This document shows positions 12,990-23,923 of a stretch of DNA of 64,000 bases, piece after piece. Source of the DNA: Colletes latitarsis (Eukaryota > Arthropoda > Insecta > Hymenoptera > Colletidae); the NCBI RefSeq assembly GCF_051014445.1, contig NW_027488377.1, positions 4,836,001 to 4,900,000 of the forward strand. The letters run 5' to 3'. The notes under the pieces are model-generated. The model was given only the letters and a program-made list of their open reading frames with translations, was not told where the DNA came from and did not search any database. The translations under genes and the position numbers were made by a program. The stretch's first letter is position 1. Each line of letters opens with the position of its first letter.

Positions 12990-15900
12990 TGTTTCAGTGT
13001 GGTACCACATTACTACGGAATCCATATCAGAAAAACCCCAGGATCTGGCCAACAAGAATGCGGAAAATGCGAAAGTACGAGCCAGATGTGGGCAAATCCC
13101 AGACCTACCCGAGACATAAACGGCGTTGTCCTCTAAAATATTAATCGCAACCAGGTTTAATTGACTGTTTCAGTGTGGTACCACATTACTACGGGATCCA
13201 AACCAGAAAAAAACCCAGGATATGGCCAACAAGTATGCGAAAATTGCGAAGGTATGAGCCAGATGAGGGCAAATACCAGACCTAACCCAGACATAACCGG
13301 CGTTATCCGCTAAAATATTAATCTCAACCAGGTTTAATTGACTGTTTCGTTGTGGAACCACATTACTACGGGATCCAAACCAGAGAAAACCCAGGATCTG
13401 GCCAACAGGTATGCGAAAAATGCGAAAGTATGAGCCAGATGATTGCAAATACCAGAACTAACACAGACATAACCTGCGGTATCCTCTAAAATATTAATCG
13501 GAACCAGCTTTTATTGACTGTTTCAGTGTGGTACCACATTACTACGGAATCCATATCAGAAAAACCCCAGGATCTGGCCAACAAGAATGCGAAAAATGCG
13601 AAAGTACGAGCCAGATGTGGGCAAATCCCAGACCTACCCGAGACATAAACGGCGTTGTCCTCTAAAATATTAATCGCAACCAGGTTTAATTGACTGTTTC
13701 AGTGTGGTACCACATTACTACGGGATCCAAACCAGAAAAAAACCCAGGATATGGCCAACAAGTATGCGAAAATTGCGAAGGTATGAGCCAGATGAGGGCA
13801 AATACCAGACCTAACCCAGACATAACCGGCGTTATCCGCTAAAATATTAATCTCAACCAGGTTTAATTGACTGTTTCGTTGTGGAACCACATTACTACGG
13901 GATCCAAACCACAGAAAACCCAGGATCTGGCCAACAGGTATGCGAAAAATGCGAAAGTATGAGCCAGATGATTGCAAATACCAGAACTAACACAGACATA
14001 ACCAGCGGTATCCTCTAAAATATTAATCGGAACCAGCTTTTATTGACTGTTTCAGTGTGGTACCACATTACTACGGAATCCATATCAGAAAAACCCCAGG
14101 ATCTGGCCAACAAGAATGCGAAAAATGCGAAAGTACGAGCCAGATGTGGGCAAATCCCAGACCTACCCGAGACATAAACGGCGTTGTCCTCTAAAATATT
14201 AATCGCAACCAGGTTTAATTGACTGTTTCAGTGTGGTACCACATTACTACGGGATCCAAACCAGAAAAAAACCCAGGATATGGCCAACAAGTATGCGAAA
14301 ATTGCGAAGGTATGAGCCAGATGAGTGCAAATACCAGACCTAACCCAGACATAACCGGCGTTATCCGCTAAAATATTAATCTCAACCAGGTTTAATTGAC
14401 TGTTTCGTTGTGGAACCACATCACTACGGGATCCAAACCAGAGAAAACCCAGGATCTGGCCAACAGGTAAGCGAAAAATGCGAAAGTATGAGCCAGATGA
14501 TTGCAAATACCAGAACTAACCCAGACATAACCAGCGTTATCCTCTAAAATATTAATCGCAACCAGGTTTAATTGACTGTTTCGGTGTGGTACCGCATTAC
14601 TACGTGATCCAAACCAGAGAAAGGCCAGGATCTGGCCAACAAGTATGAGAAAATGCGAAAGTTCGAGCCAGATGAGGGCAAATACCAGACCTAACCCAGA
14701 CAAAACCGGCGTTATCCTCTAAAATATTAATCGCAACCAGGTATAATTGACAGTTTCGATGTGGTACCGCATTACTACGTGATCCAAACCAGAAAGAGGC
14801 CAGGATATGGCCAACAAGAATGCGAAAAATGCGAAAGTACGAGCCAGATGTGGGCAAATCCCAGACCTACCCGAGACATAAACGGCGTTGTCCTCTAAAA
14901 TATTAATCGCAACCAGGTTTAATTGACTGTTTCAGTGTGGTACCACATTACTACGGGATCCAAACCAGAAAAAAACCCAGGATATGGCCAACAAGTATGC
15001 GAAAATTGCGAAGGTATGAGCCAGATGAGGGCAAATACCAGACCTAACCCAGACATAACCGGCGTTATCCGCTAAAATATTAATCTCAACCAGGTTTAAT
15101 TGACTGTTTCGTTGTGGAACCACATTACTACGGGATCCAAACCAGAGAAAACCCAGGATCTGGCCAACAGGTATGCGAAAAATGCGAAAGTATGAGCCAG
15201 ATGATTGCAAATACCAGAACTAACACAGACATAACCAGCGGTATCCTCTAAAATATTAATCGGAACCTGCTTTTATTGACTGTTTCAGTGTGGTACCACA
15301 TTACTACGGAATCCATATCAGAAAAACCCCAGGATCTGGCCAACAAGAATGCGAAAAATGCGAAAGTACGAGCCAGATGTGGGCAAATCCCAGACCTACC
15401 CGAGACATAAACGGCGTTGTCCTCTAAAATATTAATCGCAACCAGGTTTAATTGACTGTTTCAGTGTGGTACCACATTACTACGGGATCCAAACCAGAAA
15501 AAAACCCAGGATATGGCCAACAAGTATGCGAAAATTGCGAAGGTATGAGCCAGATGAGTGCAAATACCAGACCTAACCCAGACATAACCGGCGTTATCCG
15601 CTAAAATATTAATCTCAACCAGGTTTAATTGACTGTTTCGTTGTGGAACCACATTACTACGGGATCCAAACCAGAGAAAACCCAGGATCTGGCCAACAGG
15701 TAAGCGAAAAATGCGAAAGTATGAGCCAGATGATTGCAAATACCAGAACTAACCCAGACATAACCAGCGTTATCCTCTAAAATATTAATCGCAACCAGGT
15801 TTAATTGACTGTTTCGGTGTGGTACCGCATTACTACGTGATCCAAACCAGAGAAAGGCCAGGATCTGGCCAACAAGTATGAGAAAAATGCGAAAGTTCGA

Positions 15901-17540
15901 GCCAGATGAGGGCAAATACCAGACCTAACCCAGACAAAACCGGCGTTATCCTCTAAAATATTAATCGCAACCAGGTATAATTGACAGTTTCGATGTGGTA
16001 CCGCATTACTACGTGATCCAAACCAGAAAGAGGCCAGGATCTGGCCAACAAGAATGCGAAAAATGCGAAAGTACGAGCCAGATGTGGGCAAATCCCAGAC
16101 CTACCCGAGACATAAACGGCGTTGTCCTCTAAAATATTAATCGCAACCAGGTTTAATTGACTGTTTCAGTGTGGTACCACATTACTACGGGATCCAAACC
16201 AGAAAAAAACCCAGGATATGGCCAACAAGTATGCGAAAATTGCGAAGGTATGAGCCAGATGAGGGCAAATACCAGACCTAACCCAGACATAACCGGCGTT
16301 ATCCGCTAAAATATTAATCTCAACCAGGTTTAATTGACTGTTTCGTTGTGGAACCACATTACTACGGGATCCAAACCAGAGAAAACCCAGGATCTGGCCA
16401 ACAGGTATGCGAAAAATGCGAAAGTATGAGCCAGATGATTGCAAATACCAGAACTAACACAGACATAACCAGCGGTATCCTCTAAAATATTAATCGGAAC
16501 CAGCTTTTATTGACTGTTTCAGTGTGGTACCACATTACTACGGAATCCATATCAGAAAAACCCCAGGATCTGGCCAACAAGAATGCGAAAAATGCGAAAG
16601 TACGAGCCAGATGTGGGCAAATTCCAGACCTACCCGAGACATAAACGGCGTTGTCCTCTAAAATATTAATCGCAACCAGGTTTAATTGACTGTTTCAGTG
16701 TGGTACCACATTACTACGGGATCCAAACCAGAAAAAAACCCAGGATATGGCCAACAAGTATGCGAAAATTGCGAAGGTATGAGCCAGATGAGGGCAAATA
16801 CCAGACCTAACCCAGACATAACCGGCGTTATCCGCTAAAATATTAATCTCAACCAGGTTTAATTGACTGTTTCGTTGTGGAACCACATTACTACGGGATC
16901 CAAACCAGAGAAAACCCAGGATCTGGCCAACAGGTATGCGAAAAATGCGAAAGTATGAGCCAGATGATTGCAAATACCAGAACTAACACAGACATAACCA
17001 GCGGTATCCTCTAAAATATTAATCGGAACCAGCTTTTATTGACTGTTTCAGTGTGGTACCACATTACTACGGAATCCATATCAGAAAAACCCCAGGATCT
17101 GGCCAACAAGAATGCGAAAAATGCGAAAGTACGAGCCAGATGTGGGCAAATCCCAGACCTACCCGAGGCATAAACGGCGTTGTCCTCTAAAATATTAATC
17201 GCAACCAGGTTTAGTTGACTGTTTCAGTGTGGTACCACATTACTACGGGATCCAAACCAGAAAAAAACCCAGGATATGGCCAACAAGTATGCGAAAATGG
17301 CGAAGGTATGAGCCAGATGAGGGCAAATACCAGACCTAACCCAGACATAACCGGCGTTATCCGCTAAAATATTAATCTCAACCAGGTTTAATTGACTGTT
17401 TCGTTGTGGAACCACATTACTACGGGATCCAAACCACAGAAAACCCAGGATCTGGCCAACAGGTATGCGAAAAATGCGAAAGTATGAGCCAGATGATTGC
17501 AAATACCAGAACTAACACAGACATAACCAGCGGTATCCTC
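12990..17540. repeat. 529-bp three-monomer higher-order repeat, about 8 copies
   Basis: A trimer repeats with equivalent points at 13170, 13699, 14228, 14932, 15461, 16166, 16695 and 17224. Spacing is 529 bp, or 704-705 bp where one more monomer is present. Monomer one carries CGGAATCCATATCAG and GATGTGGGCAAATCCC. Monomer two carries CCCAGGATATGGCC and GCGAAAATTGCGAAGG. Monomer three carries TTTCGTTGTGGAACC and ends CAGCGGTATCC. The extra base over 3 x 176 lies in the run of A before CCCAGG. A 1233-bp (7-monomer) super-unit is visible as 14228-15460 and 15461-16693. Related trimer fragments recur near 27440 and 52640. Confidence 0.85.
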
Positions 17541-19245
17541 TAAAATATTAATCGGAACCAGCTTTTATTGACTGTTTCAGTGTGGTACCACATTACTACG
17601 GAATCCATATCAGAAAAACCCCAGGATCTGGCCAACAAGAATGCGAAAAATGCGAAAGTACGAGCCAGATGGGGGCAAATCCCAGACCAAACCGAGACAT
17701 AACCAGCGTTATCCTCTAAAATATTAATCGCAACCAGGTTTAATTGACTGTTTCGATGTGGTACCGCATTACTACGTGATCCAAACCAGAAAGAGGCCAG
17801 GATCTGGCCAACAAGAATGCGAAAAATGCGAAAGTACGAGCCAGATGTGGGCAAATCCCAGACCTACCCGAGACATAAACGGCGTTGTCCTCTAAAATAT
17901 TAATCGCAACCAGGTTTAATTGACTGTTTCAGTGTGGTACCACATTACTACGGGATCCAAACCAGAAAAAAACCCAGGATATGGCCAACAAGTATGCGAA
18001 AATTGCGAAGGTATGAGCCAGATGAGTGCAAATACCAGACCTAACCCAGACATAACCGGCGTTATCCGCTAAAATATTAATCTCAACCAGGTTTAATTGA
18101 CTGTTTCGGTGTGGTACCGCATTGCTACGATGATCCAAACCAGAAAGGGGCCAGGATCTGGCTAACAAGTATGCGAAAAATGCGAAAGTACGAGCCAGAT
18201 GAGGGCAAATCCCAGACCAAACCGAGACATAACCTGCGTTATCCTGTAAAATATTAATCGCAACCAGGTTTAATTGACTGTTTCGGTGTGGTACCGCATT
18301 GCTACGATGATCCAAACCAGAAAAAGGCCAGGATCTGGCCAACAAGTATGAGAAAAATGCGAAAGTTCGAGCCAGATGAGGGCAAATACCAGACCTAACA
18401 CAGACAAAATCGGCGTTATCCCCTAAAATATTAATCGCAACCAGGTATAATTGACTGTTTCGGTGTGGTACCGCATTGCTACGTGATCCAAACCAGAAAA
18501 AGGCCAGGATCTGGCCAACAAGTATGAGAAAAATGCGAAAGTTCGAGCCAGATGAGGGCAAATACCAGACCTAACCCAGACAAAACCGGCGTTATCCTCT
18601 AAAATATTAATCGCAACCAGGTATAATTGACTGTTTCGGTGTGGTACCGCATTGCTACGATGATCCAAACCAGAAAGGGGCCAGGATCTGGCTAACAAGT
18701 ATGCGAAAAATGCTAAAGTACGAGCGAGATGAGGGCAAATACCAGAACTAACCCTGACATAACAAGCGTTATCCTCTAAAATACGAATCGGAACATGCTT
18801 TTAATGACTGTTTCCGTGAGGTAACACAATACTACGGGATCCAAACCAGAAAAATCCCAGGATGGGGCCAACAAGAATGCGAGAAACGCGAAAGTACGAG
18901 CCACATGAGGGAAAATCCCAGACCTAACCCAGACAAAATCGGCGTTATCCCCTAAAATATTAATTGCAACCAGGTTTAATTAACTGTTTCAGCGTGGTAA
19001 CATATTACTACGTGATCCAAATCAGAAAAAGCCAAGGATCTGGCCAACAAGTATGCGAAAAATGCGAAAGTACGAGCCAGATGAGAGCAAATCCCAGACC
19101 TAACCGAGACATAACCGGCGCTATCCTCTAAAATATTAATTGCAACCAGGTTTAATTAACTGTTTCAGCGTGGTAACACATTACTACGTGATCCAAATCA
19201 GAAAAAGCCAAGGATCTGGCCAACAAGTATGCGAAAAATGCGAAA

Positions 19246-19258
19246 GTACGAGCCAGAT
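19246..19258 (+). repeat. Target-site duplication, 5' copy (13 bp)
   Basis: GTACGAGCCAGAT is the last satellite sequence before the GC-rich element starts with CCCTCAGGGG. The same 13 bases follow the poly-A tail at 25229-25241. The sequence is an ordinary part of the 176-bp monomer, so the duplication marks insertion into satellite DNA by target-primed reverse transcription. Confidence 0.93.
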
Positions 19259-19641
19259 CCCTCAGGGGCTGCCAGCCTTTCAGCTGCAGTACGGGCTTAA
19301 CGAACCCGGGGTACCCGAGTCATACACACACCGTAAGCCTCCTGTTGGTCGTCACAACGACCCATTCACAATTCCCTATTGGTTTTGTGAATGGTACGTG
19401 ACGGCAGGAGGAACGGGGGTCTTGGCTTAACCGCCTGGGCCACGAGTATGGCGACTCTATAAAATCGCCCTCCAATCCTAAGCTATGGTGCGCGGCGATG
19501 GGATGCATGGTTGGGGGAGAAGGCCCAATCCCAAGCGACCACCTCCGGGGAACCTGCCGAACCCCCGGAGTATTAGGCTTACCCGGGTAAGGCGGCTCTG
19601 CCCGGGTGGACCTTTATTTCCGACCATCTCGTGGGATTTTT
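19259..19641 (+). promoter_or_regulatory. 5' UTR of the retrotransposon, with nested hairpins
   Basis: About 380 bases precede the first good ATG of ORF1. Three features stand out. First, a nested inverted repeat spans 19338-19411: CCTCCTG pairs with CAGGAGG, GTCAC with GTGAC, and CCATTCACAA with TTGTGAATGG. Second, two consecutive perfect hairpins lie just before ORF1: CTCCGGGG with CCCCGGAG (19543-19570) and ACCCGGG with CCCGGGT (19581-19607). Third, a TATAAAA string at 19458-19464 is bracketed by GGCGA and TCGCC. Non-LTR elements usually carry an internal promoter in this region; I infer that here and see no specific initiator. Confidence 0.7.
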
Positions 19642-21520
19642 ATGGACACAGAAAATAAAATGGGGATGGGGCGGGTTTTGTCGGTTGGGGAGGACGGAGA
19701 CGGGGTTGGGGTTAGGGTGGCGGCGCTCGCGCCCCACTCAGCGCCAGGTCCAGCTTCGTGGAGGGTGGAGGAGGACGACGAGACGGCGTCGGTCTCGTCC
19801 TTCTCCTCCAGCACGAGCCACATAGGCTCTAAGAGGAAGAGGACGGGGCAGGCTGTCGTCGAGGTGGGCGGTGCGATGAGCCCGTCGGTGAGGCTGAGTT
19901 GCCTCAGGGACGAGGTGACCGAGGAGATATCGGAGAGGATCTCCTCGTCCCTGAGGCGGGTGGAGAAAGTCGCCGCTGCCTGCGCCTTTGAGGGGCAGAA
20001 AAGCGGTGGCGCGGAGGCCCTGAAGGCCGCGGCGGAGGAAATGAGGGAGGCGGCGCGGGAGCTCAGAGGGCGGAACGCCCGTCTGCAGCTCCTGTTGGAG
20101 GAGGAGCGACAGGGGAGGAGGAGGGCAGAGGCGCTGTGGAACAGCGCGGCCCTTCCTCCCATCCTCCCTCCTCCTCCACCGCCGCGTCCCTCGGCGGAGG
20201 TAAATAAGCGGAGTGCGGCGGCAGTGGTGCGGGGCACCGCGGGCCCCTCCACCCGCACTCCGCCCGTGAAGAAGTCCCCGTCCTCCTCAGAAGACGATCT
20301 TCTGAGGAGGATTGGGGACATGATTGATGGCAAGCTGGCCGCCTTCCGGGAGGAGCTCCTCGCTGGAAGAGCGGTGAGCAGGAAGGCGGTGCCTCCCCGA
20401 CCTGTTCCGGTACAGTCGGGGAAGGCAAAGAAGGGCGGAGTGAAGGCTCCGCCCAGCGTTGCGGCACCAGGGCCCCGGGTCGCGACCCCCAAGGGGGGTG
20501 GTGTACCCGTGGTCGCGGTGGTCGCGTCCTCCACAGCACCCTCCCAAGGGGGGGGTGGCGTGGAGTGAGGTGGTGGGGCGGAAGGCGAAGCGGGCGGCGA
20601 GGAAGGCCTCGCAATCGCAGCCTCCGCCTCCGCCGCCGGCGGCCAAGGTAAAGGCCGCGAAGGTCGGGAAGGCACGACCAGGTCGTCCCCCAAAAACGGC
20701 AGCGGTGACGCTGACCGTTGCGCAGGGGGGCGACCTGACCCTCGCGGAGGCGATGCGGCTCGCCAGGGAGAATATCTCCCTGGAAGAGCTGGGCATCGCC
20801 TCCGTGAGGGCGAAGAGGGCCGTGACCGGGGGTCTCTTGCTGGAGATCCCCGGTGCAGAAGGCGGCGCGAAGGCGGATCGTCTCGCCCAGAGGCTCCGGG
20901 AGCAGCTGGGCGAGCGAGGTGTCCGGGTCGCCCGGCCCACGAAGCGCACGGAGATGCGCGTTTGTGGGCTGGACGACTCGGTCAGCGCACAGGATGTGTC
21001 CCGTGCCCTTGCGAGGGCGGGGGACTGTCCTGTGGAGGACCTGCGGGTCGGAGAGATCCGCAGGTCGCCCTCCGGCCTCGGGTCGGTGTGGGCCCGGTGC
21101 CCCCTCTCCGCCGCCCGTAAGGTGGCGGAATCCGGGAGGGTGTTGGTGGGGTGGGTTTCGGCGCGAGTGGAAATCCTCGCGCCGCGCCCGCTCCAGTGTC
21201 ACCGCTGCCTCGAACTGGGGCACGTGAGGCAGTGGTGCACCTCGCCGGTGGACCGCAGCGGTCAGTGTTACCGCTGCGGTGCCAAAGAGCACCGTGCGAG
21301 CCAGTGCTCGGCGGCCCCCCACTGCCCGCTGTGTGCGGACATGGGGAGGCCAGCCGATCACAGGGTGGGGAGCAAGAAGTGCTCCCCCCCCTCCCGGAAG
21401 GAGAGGAAGAGGCGGGCTGCACCGGCTCCGGTGTCGAGGGCGGTGGCATCGTCCTCCATGGAGGTGGACGGTGCTACGGGGACGGACGGCCGGGAGGAGG
21501 CTGGCGCGGCCATTAATTAA
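19642..21520 (+). pseudogene. ORF1: gag-like nucleic-acid-binding protein of the retrotransposon, frameshifted
   Basis: The product would bind element RNA and form the ribonucleoprotein used in retrotransposition. The ATG at 19642 is the first in frame after the hairpins; a GTG at 19606 is also in frame but less likely. From that ATG the reading has about 625 codons. A serine-rich stretch and a basic SKRKR signal lie near residues 50-68. A Glu/Arg-rich, probably coiled-coil segment covers about 120-167, followed by a proline run (about 171-183). A WSEVVGRKAK motif comes just after the frameshift. Three zinc knuckles lie at 21197-21238 (CX2CX4HX4C), 21266-21307 (CX2CX4HX4C) and 21323-21382 (CX2CX8HX6C). 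The frame changes at the run of eight G at 20548-20555: the first part stops at 20566-20568 and the second part is one base out of phase. A one-base length change in that run explains it. The stop overlaps the ORF2 start. Confidence 0.88.
20548..20555 (+). other. Frameshift site in ORF1 (run of eight G)
   Basis: Upstream of this run ORF1 is open in the frame of 19642; downstream the conserved WSEVVGR motif and zinc knuckles are in the next frame. The upstream frame meets TGA at 20566-20568. A single surplus G is the simplest cause. Homopolymer sequencing error and programmed slippage are alternatives. Confidence 0.75.
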
Positions 21521-21522
21521 TG
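21518..21522 (+). promoter_or_regulatory. TAATG stop-start overlap joining ORF1 and ORF2
   Basis: The TAA stop of ORF1 (21518-21520) shares its last A with the ATG of ORF2 (21520-21522). The same UAAUG arrangement is reported to drive coupled termination and re-initiation in the Bombyx R1-clade element SART1. The ORF2 protein begins right at its endonuclease domain, which supports this ATG as the real start. Confidence 0.85.
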
Positions 21523-21693
21523 CCGCCCCGCCTCCTCCTGCAGGCCAACCTCAACCACTGCCGCGCGGCACAGGACTTGATGTCCCAAGTCCTCGCGGAG
21601 TGGGGGGTTGGCCTGGCGGTCGCCGCCGAGCCGTACCGCGTCCCTGATCACCCTCATTGGGTGGGCGACGCGGACGGCTTGGTGGCGACGGTA

Positions 21694-21696
21694 TGA
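21694..21696 (+). other. Nonsense codon in the endonuclease region of ORF2
   Basis: TGA interrupts ORF2 at codon 59. The same frame stays open on both sides and gives typical endonuclease sequence (WVGDADGLVATV before, GFVAVDWGGVAVVGCY after). A CGA to TGA transition is the simplest origin. Confidence 0.8.
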
Positions 21697-23504
21697 GGAG
21701 GGGGCGACGGGTCCCCACCGTTCTCCTTGTTGGAGCGCGGTCGAGGATTCGTCGCCGTGGACTGGGGGGGAGTCGCTGTGGTGGGGTGCTACATTTCGCC
21801 CCGTAGCGGTCACGCTGCGTTCGAGCTGTACCTGGCCGAGGTCGCGGCATGCGTGCAGCGCTACGCGGCCCGGCCGGTGCTGGTCCTGGGGGATTTTAAT
21901 GCCAAGTCGGTGGCTTGGGGATCCCCCAGGACCTCCGTTCGCGGCGGGATCCTGGGCGATTGGGCGGCGGGGCTCGACCTCCGGGTATTGAACCGGGGGT
22001 CGGAGCACACATGCGTGCGGCGATATGGGGGGTCCATCGTGGATGTTGGATTCGCGACCCCCAACGCCGTGCGCATGGTGTCGGGTTGGCACGTGGTCGC
22101 GGGGGCAGAGACACTCTCCGATCACCGGTACATCCGGATGGAGGTCTCTGCCGCCGCGAGTGCATCCCGACACGGCCGCCTGCGTGGCACCCCACCACGC
22201 CGCTGGGCACTTCGGCGCCTGGACAAGGACGCCCTGATGGCAGCTGCCCTCGCTGCAACTTGGCCGCAGGGAGCGGCCGAGTTGCCGAGCATAGAGGAGG
22301 AGGTCGCCCGGCTCGGAGCATTGGTCGCGGGTATTTGCGACGCGGCGATGCCTCGGGTCGGGCGGGCTTCTCCTCGCCGGGCGGTGTACTGGTGGTCGGA
22401 CGCGATCGCGGAGTTGCGAGTCGCGACTGTCCGCGCCCGACGCCAGTACACCCGCGCGCGCCGTCGTCAACGTACAGGCGACGGCGTGGCGCGAGCGAGG
22501 GCAGCTGATGACCTGTATGCAGCATACCGCGTGGCGCGGGTTGCTCTGCAGGTCGCCATCAAACGGGCCAAGACCCAGGCATGGAAGGAGCTCCTCCAGA
22601 CCCTTGATGACGATCCATGGGGGCGCCCATATAAGGTGGTGCTGAATAAGTTCCGCCCGTGGGCGCCCCCCGTCACCGAGGGTCTTGACCCCCGGCTGCT
22701 GGAGGACGTGGTCAATACACTCTTCCCAATTGGGGAGTGGGGACCGCGTCCTCCGGCGGCGGCGGCTGTCCCAGTGGAGTGGACGGCCGAGCTGGGGGTC
22801 ACGCAGGAGGAGCTGGCAGCGGCCATCAGACGGCTCGGGGTTCGTAACACGGCCCCGGGTCCGGATGGTGTGCCCGGCCGGGTTTGGGTCTTGACCCAGG
22901 GCGTCCTTGGGGCCGACCTCAGGCGGTTGTTCGACCGCTGCCTGAGGGACGGGCGATTCCCCCCCAGTTGGAAGGTGGCGAGGATGGTCCTCCTCCGGAA
23001 GGAGGGTCGGCCCGCGGAGTCTCCCTCCGCATACCGGCCCATTTGTCTCCTCGACGAGGTGGGCAAGCTCTTCGAGCGTGTGATTGCTGCCCGCCTCGTC
23101 GAGCACCTGTCGCGGGGTGATCCCGGTCTGGCCGACTGCCAGTTCGGTTTCCGGGGGGGCCGATCGACTATCGACGCGATAGGTCGTGTGAGGGCCCTCT
23201 CGGAGGCGGCCGTCTCCCGGGGAGGGGTGGCATTGGCAGTATCCTTGGATATTGCCAATGCCTTTAACACCCTCCCCTGGGAAGAGATAAGGAGGGGACT
23301 CGAATATCATCGAGTCCCCCCTTGTCTCAGGGCGGTCGTCGGGGATTATCTCCGCGGCAGGTGGATCGAGTATCCGGGCCGGGATGGTGGTATGCGGAGG
23401 GAGGTGTACTGCGGTGTTCCGCAGGGGTCGGTCCTCGGGCCACTCCTGTGGAACATCGCGTACGACTCGGTGTTGCGGGCCGGCCTCCCCGACGGCGTCA
23501 GCAC

Positions 23505-23506
23505 GG
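23505..23506 (+). other. One-base frameshift immediately before the YADD box of ORF2
   Basis: The frame used from 21520 runs to TGA at 23518-23520. The conserved CYADDTLVLA is in the next frame, with its Cys codon at 23507. One surplus G in this GG pair accounts for the shift and for the family-typical residues on both sides. Confidence 0.8.
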
Positions 23507-23920
23507 TGTTATGCGGATGACACACTAGTGCTGGCCGTCGGGGCGCACTGGGGGAGGGCCATGCGTTGCGCGGAGGAGGGGTCGCAACGCGTCGTCGACC
23601 GGATCAGGGGGATGGGGATGACGGTGGCGGTCCATAAGACCGAGGTGATTGCGTTTCATTCACCTCGGCAGGATCCGCCACCCCCTCTGATTCGGGTGGG
23701 TGGGGCTGACATCGAGGTGAAGCCCCAGATCAGGTATCTGGGGCTGATCCTCGATAGCCACTGGCGTTTCGAGAAGCATTTCCGCTGCCTGGTCCCCCGG
23801 TTGGAAAGGATGGTTGCGGCTCTGGGCCGGATCCTGCCCAACCTGGGGGGCCCGGCGGGCCGAGTTCGTCGCCTCTATGTGGCAATGGTCCAGTCGGTGG
23901 CCCTATACGGGGCCCCCGTC

Positions 23921-23923
23921 TGA
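23921..23923 (+). other. Nonsense codon after the reverse transcriptase domain
   Basis: ALYGAPV is followed by TGA and then ADDL in the same frame. Related elements have Trp at this place, so TGG to TGA is likely. Loss of the part after it would remove the C-terminal zinc knuckle. Confidence 0.85.

Larger units (their letters stand above)
1..19258. repeat. 176-bp satellite array, left block
   Basis: The whole interval is head-to-tail copies of one monomer. The landmark TTGACTGTTTC recurs every 176 bp (for example at 8401 and 8577). Further conserved landmarks in each monomer are GGTACC or GGAACC, GATCCAAACCAG, GGCCAGGATCTGGCC, GCGAAAGTAYGAGCCAGATGA, and the TTATCCTCTAAAATA segment. Two flavours recur. 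One has GAGGGCAAATACCAGACC followed by AATCGCAACCAGG. The other has GATTGCAAATACCAGAAC, often followed by AATCGGAACATGC or AATCGGAACCAGC. The minus strand is often open for 70-210 codons, but this is a by-product of the repeat and not coding evidence. No promoter, RNA gene or foreign insertion was seen between 1 and 19258. The array is cut at 19258 by the retrotransposon and starts outside the window. Confidence 0.97.

Noticed and set aside
1..19258. Many minus-strand and some plus-strand open frames of 60-210 codons as genes
   Set aside because: They repeat with the satellite, read successive monomers in different phases because 176 is not a multiple of 3, and match no family I recognise. 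They are products of the repeat.
19606..19641. GTG at 19606 as the ORF1 start
   Set aside because: It lies inside the right arm of a hairpin and is not ATG. ATG at 19642 is the first in-frame ATG and gives a plausible N-terminus.
20063..23310. Long minus-strand open frames inside the retrotransposon (up to 597 codons)
   Set aside because: They are shadows of the GC-rich ORF1 and ORF2. All recognised motifs are on the plus strand.
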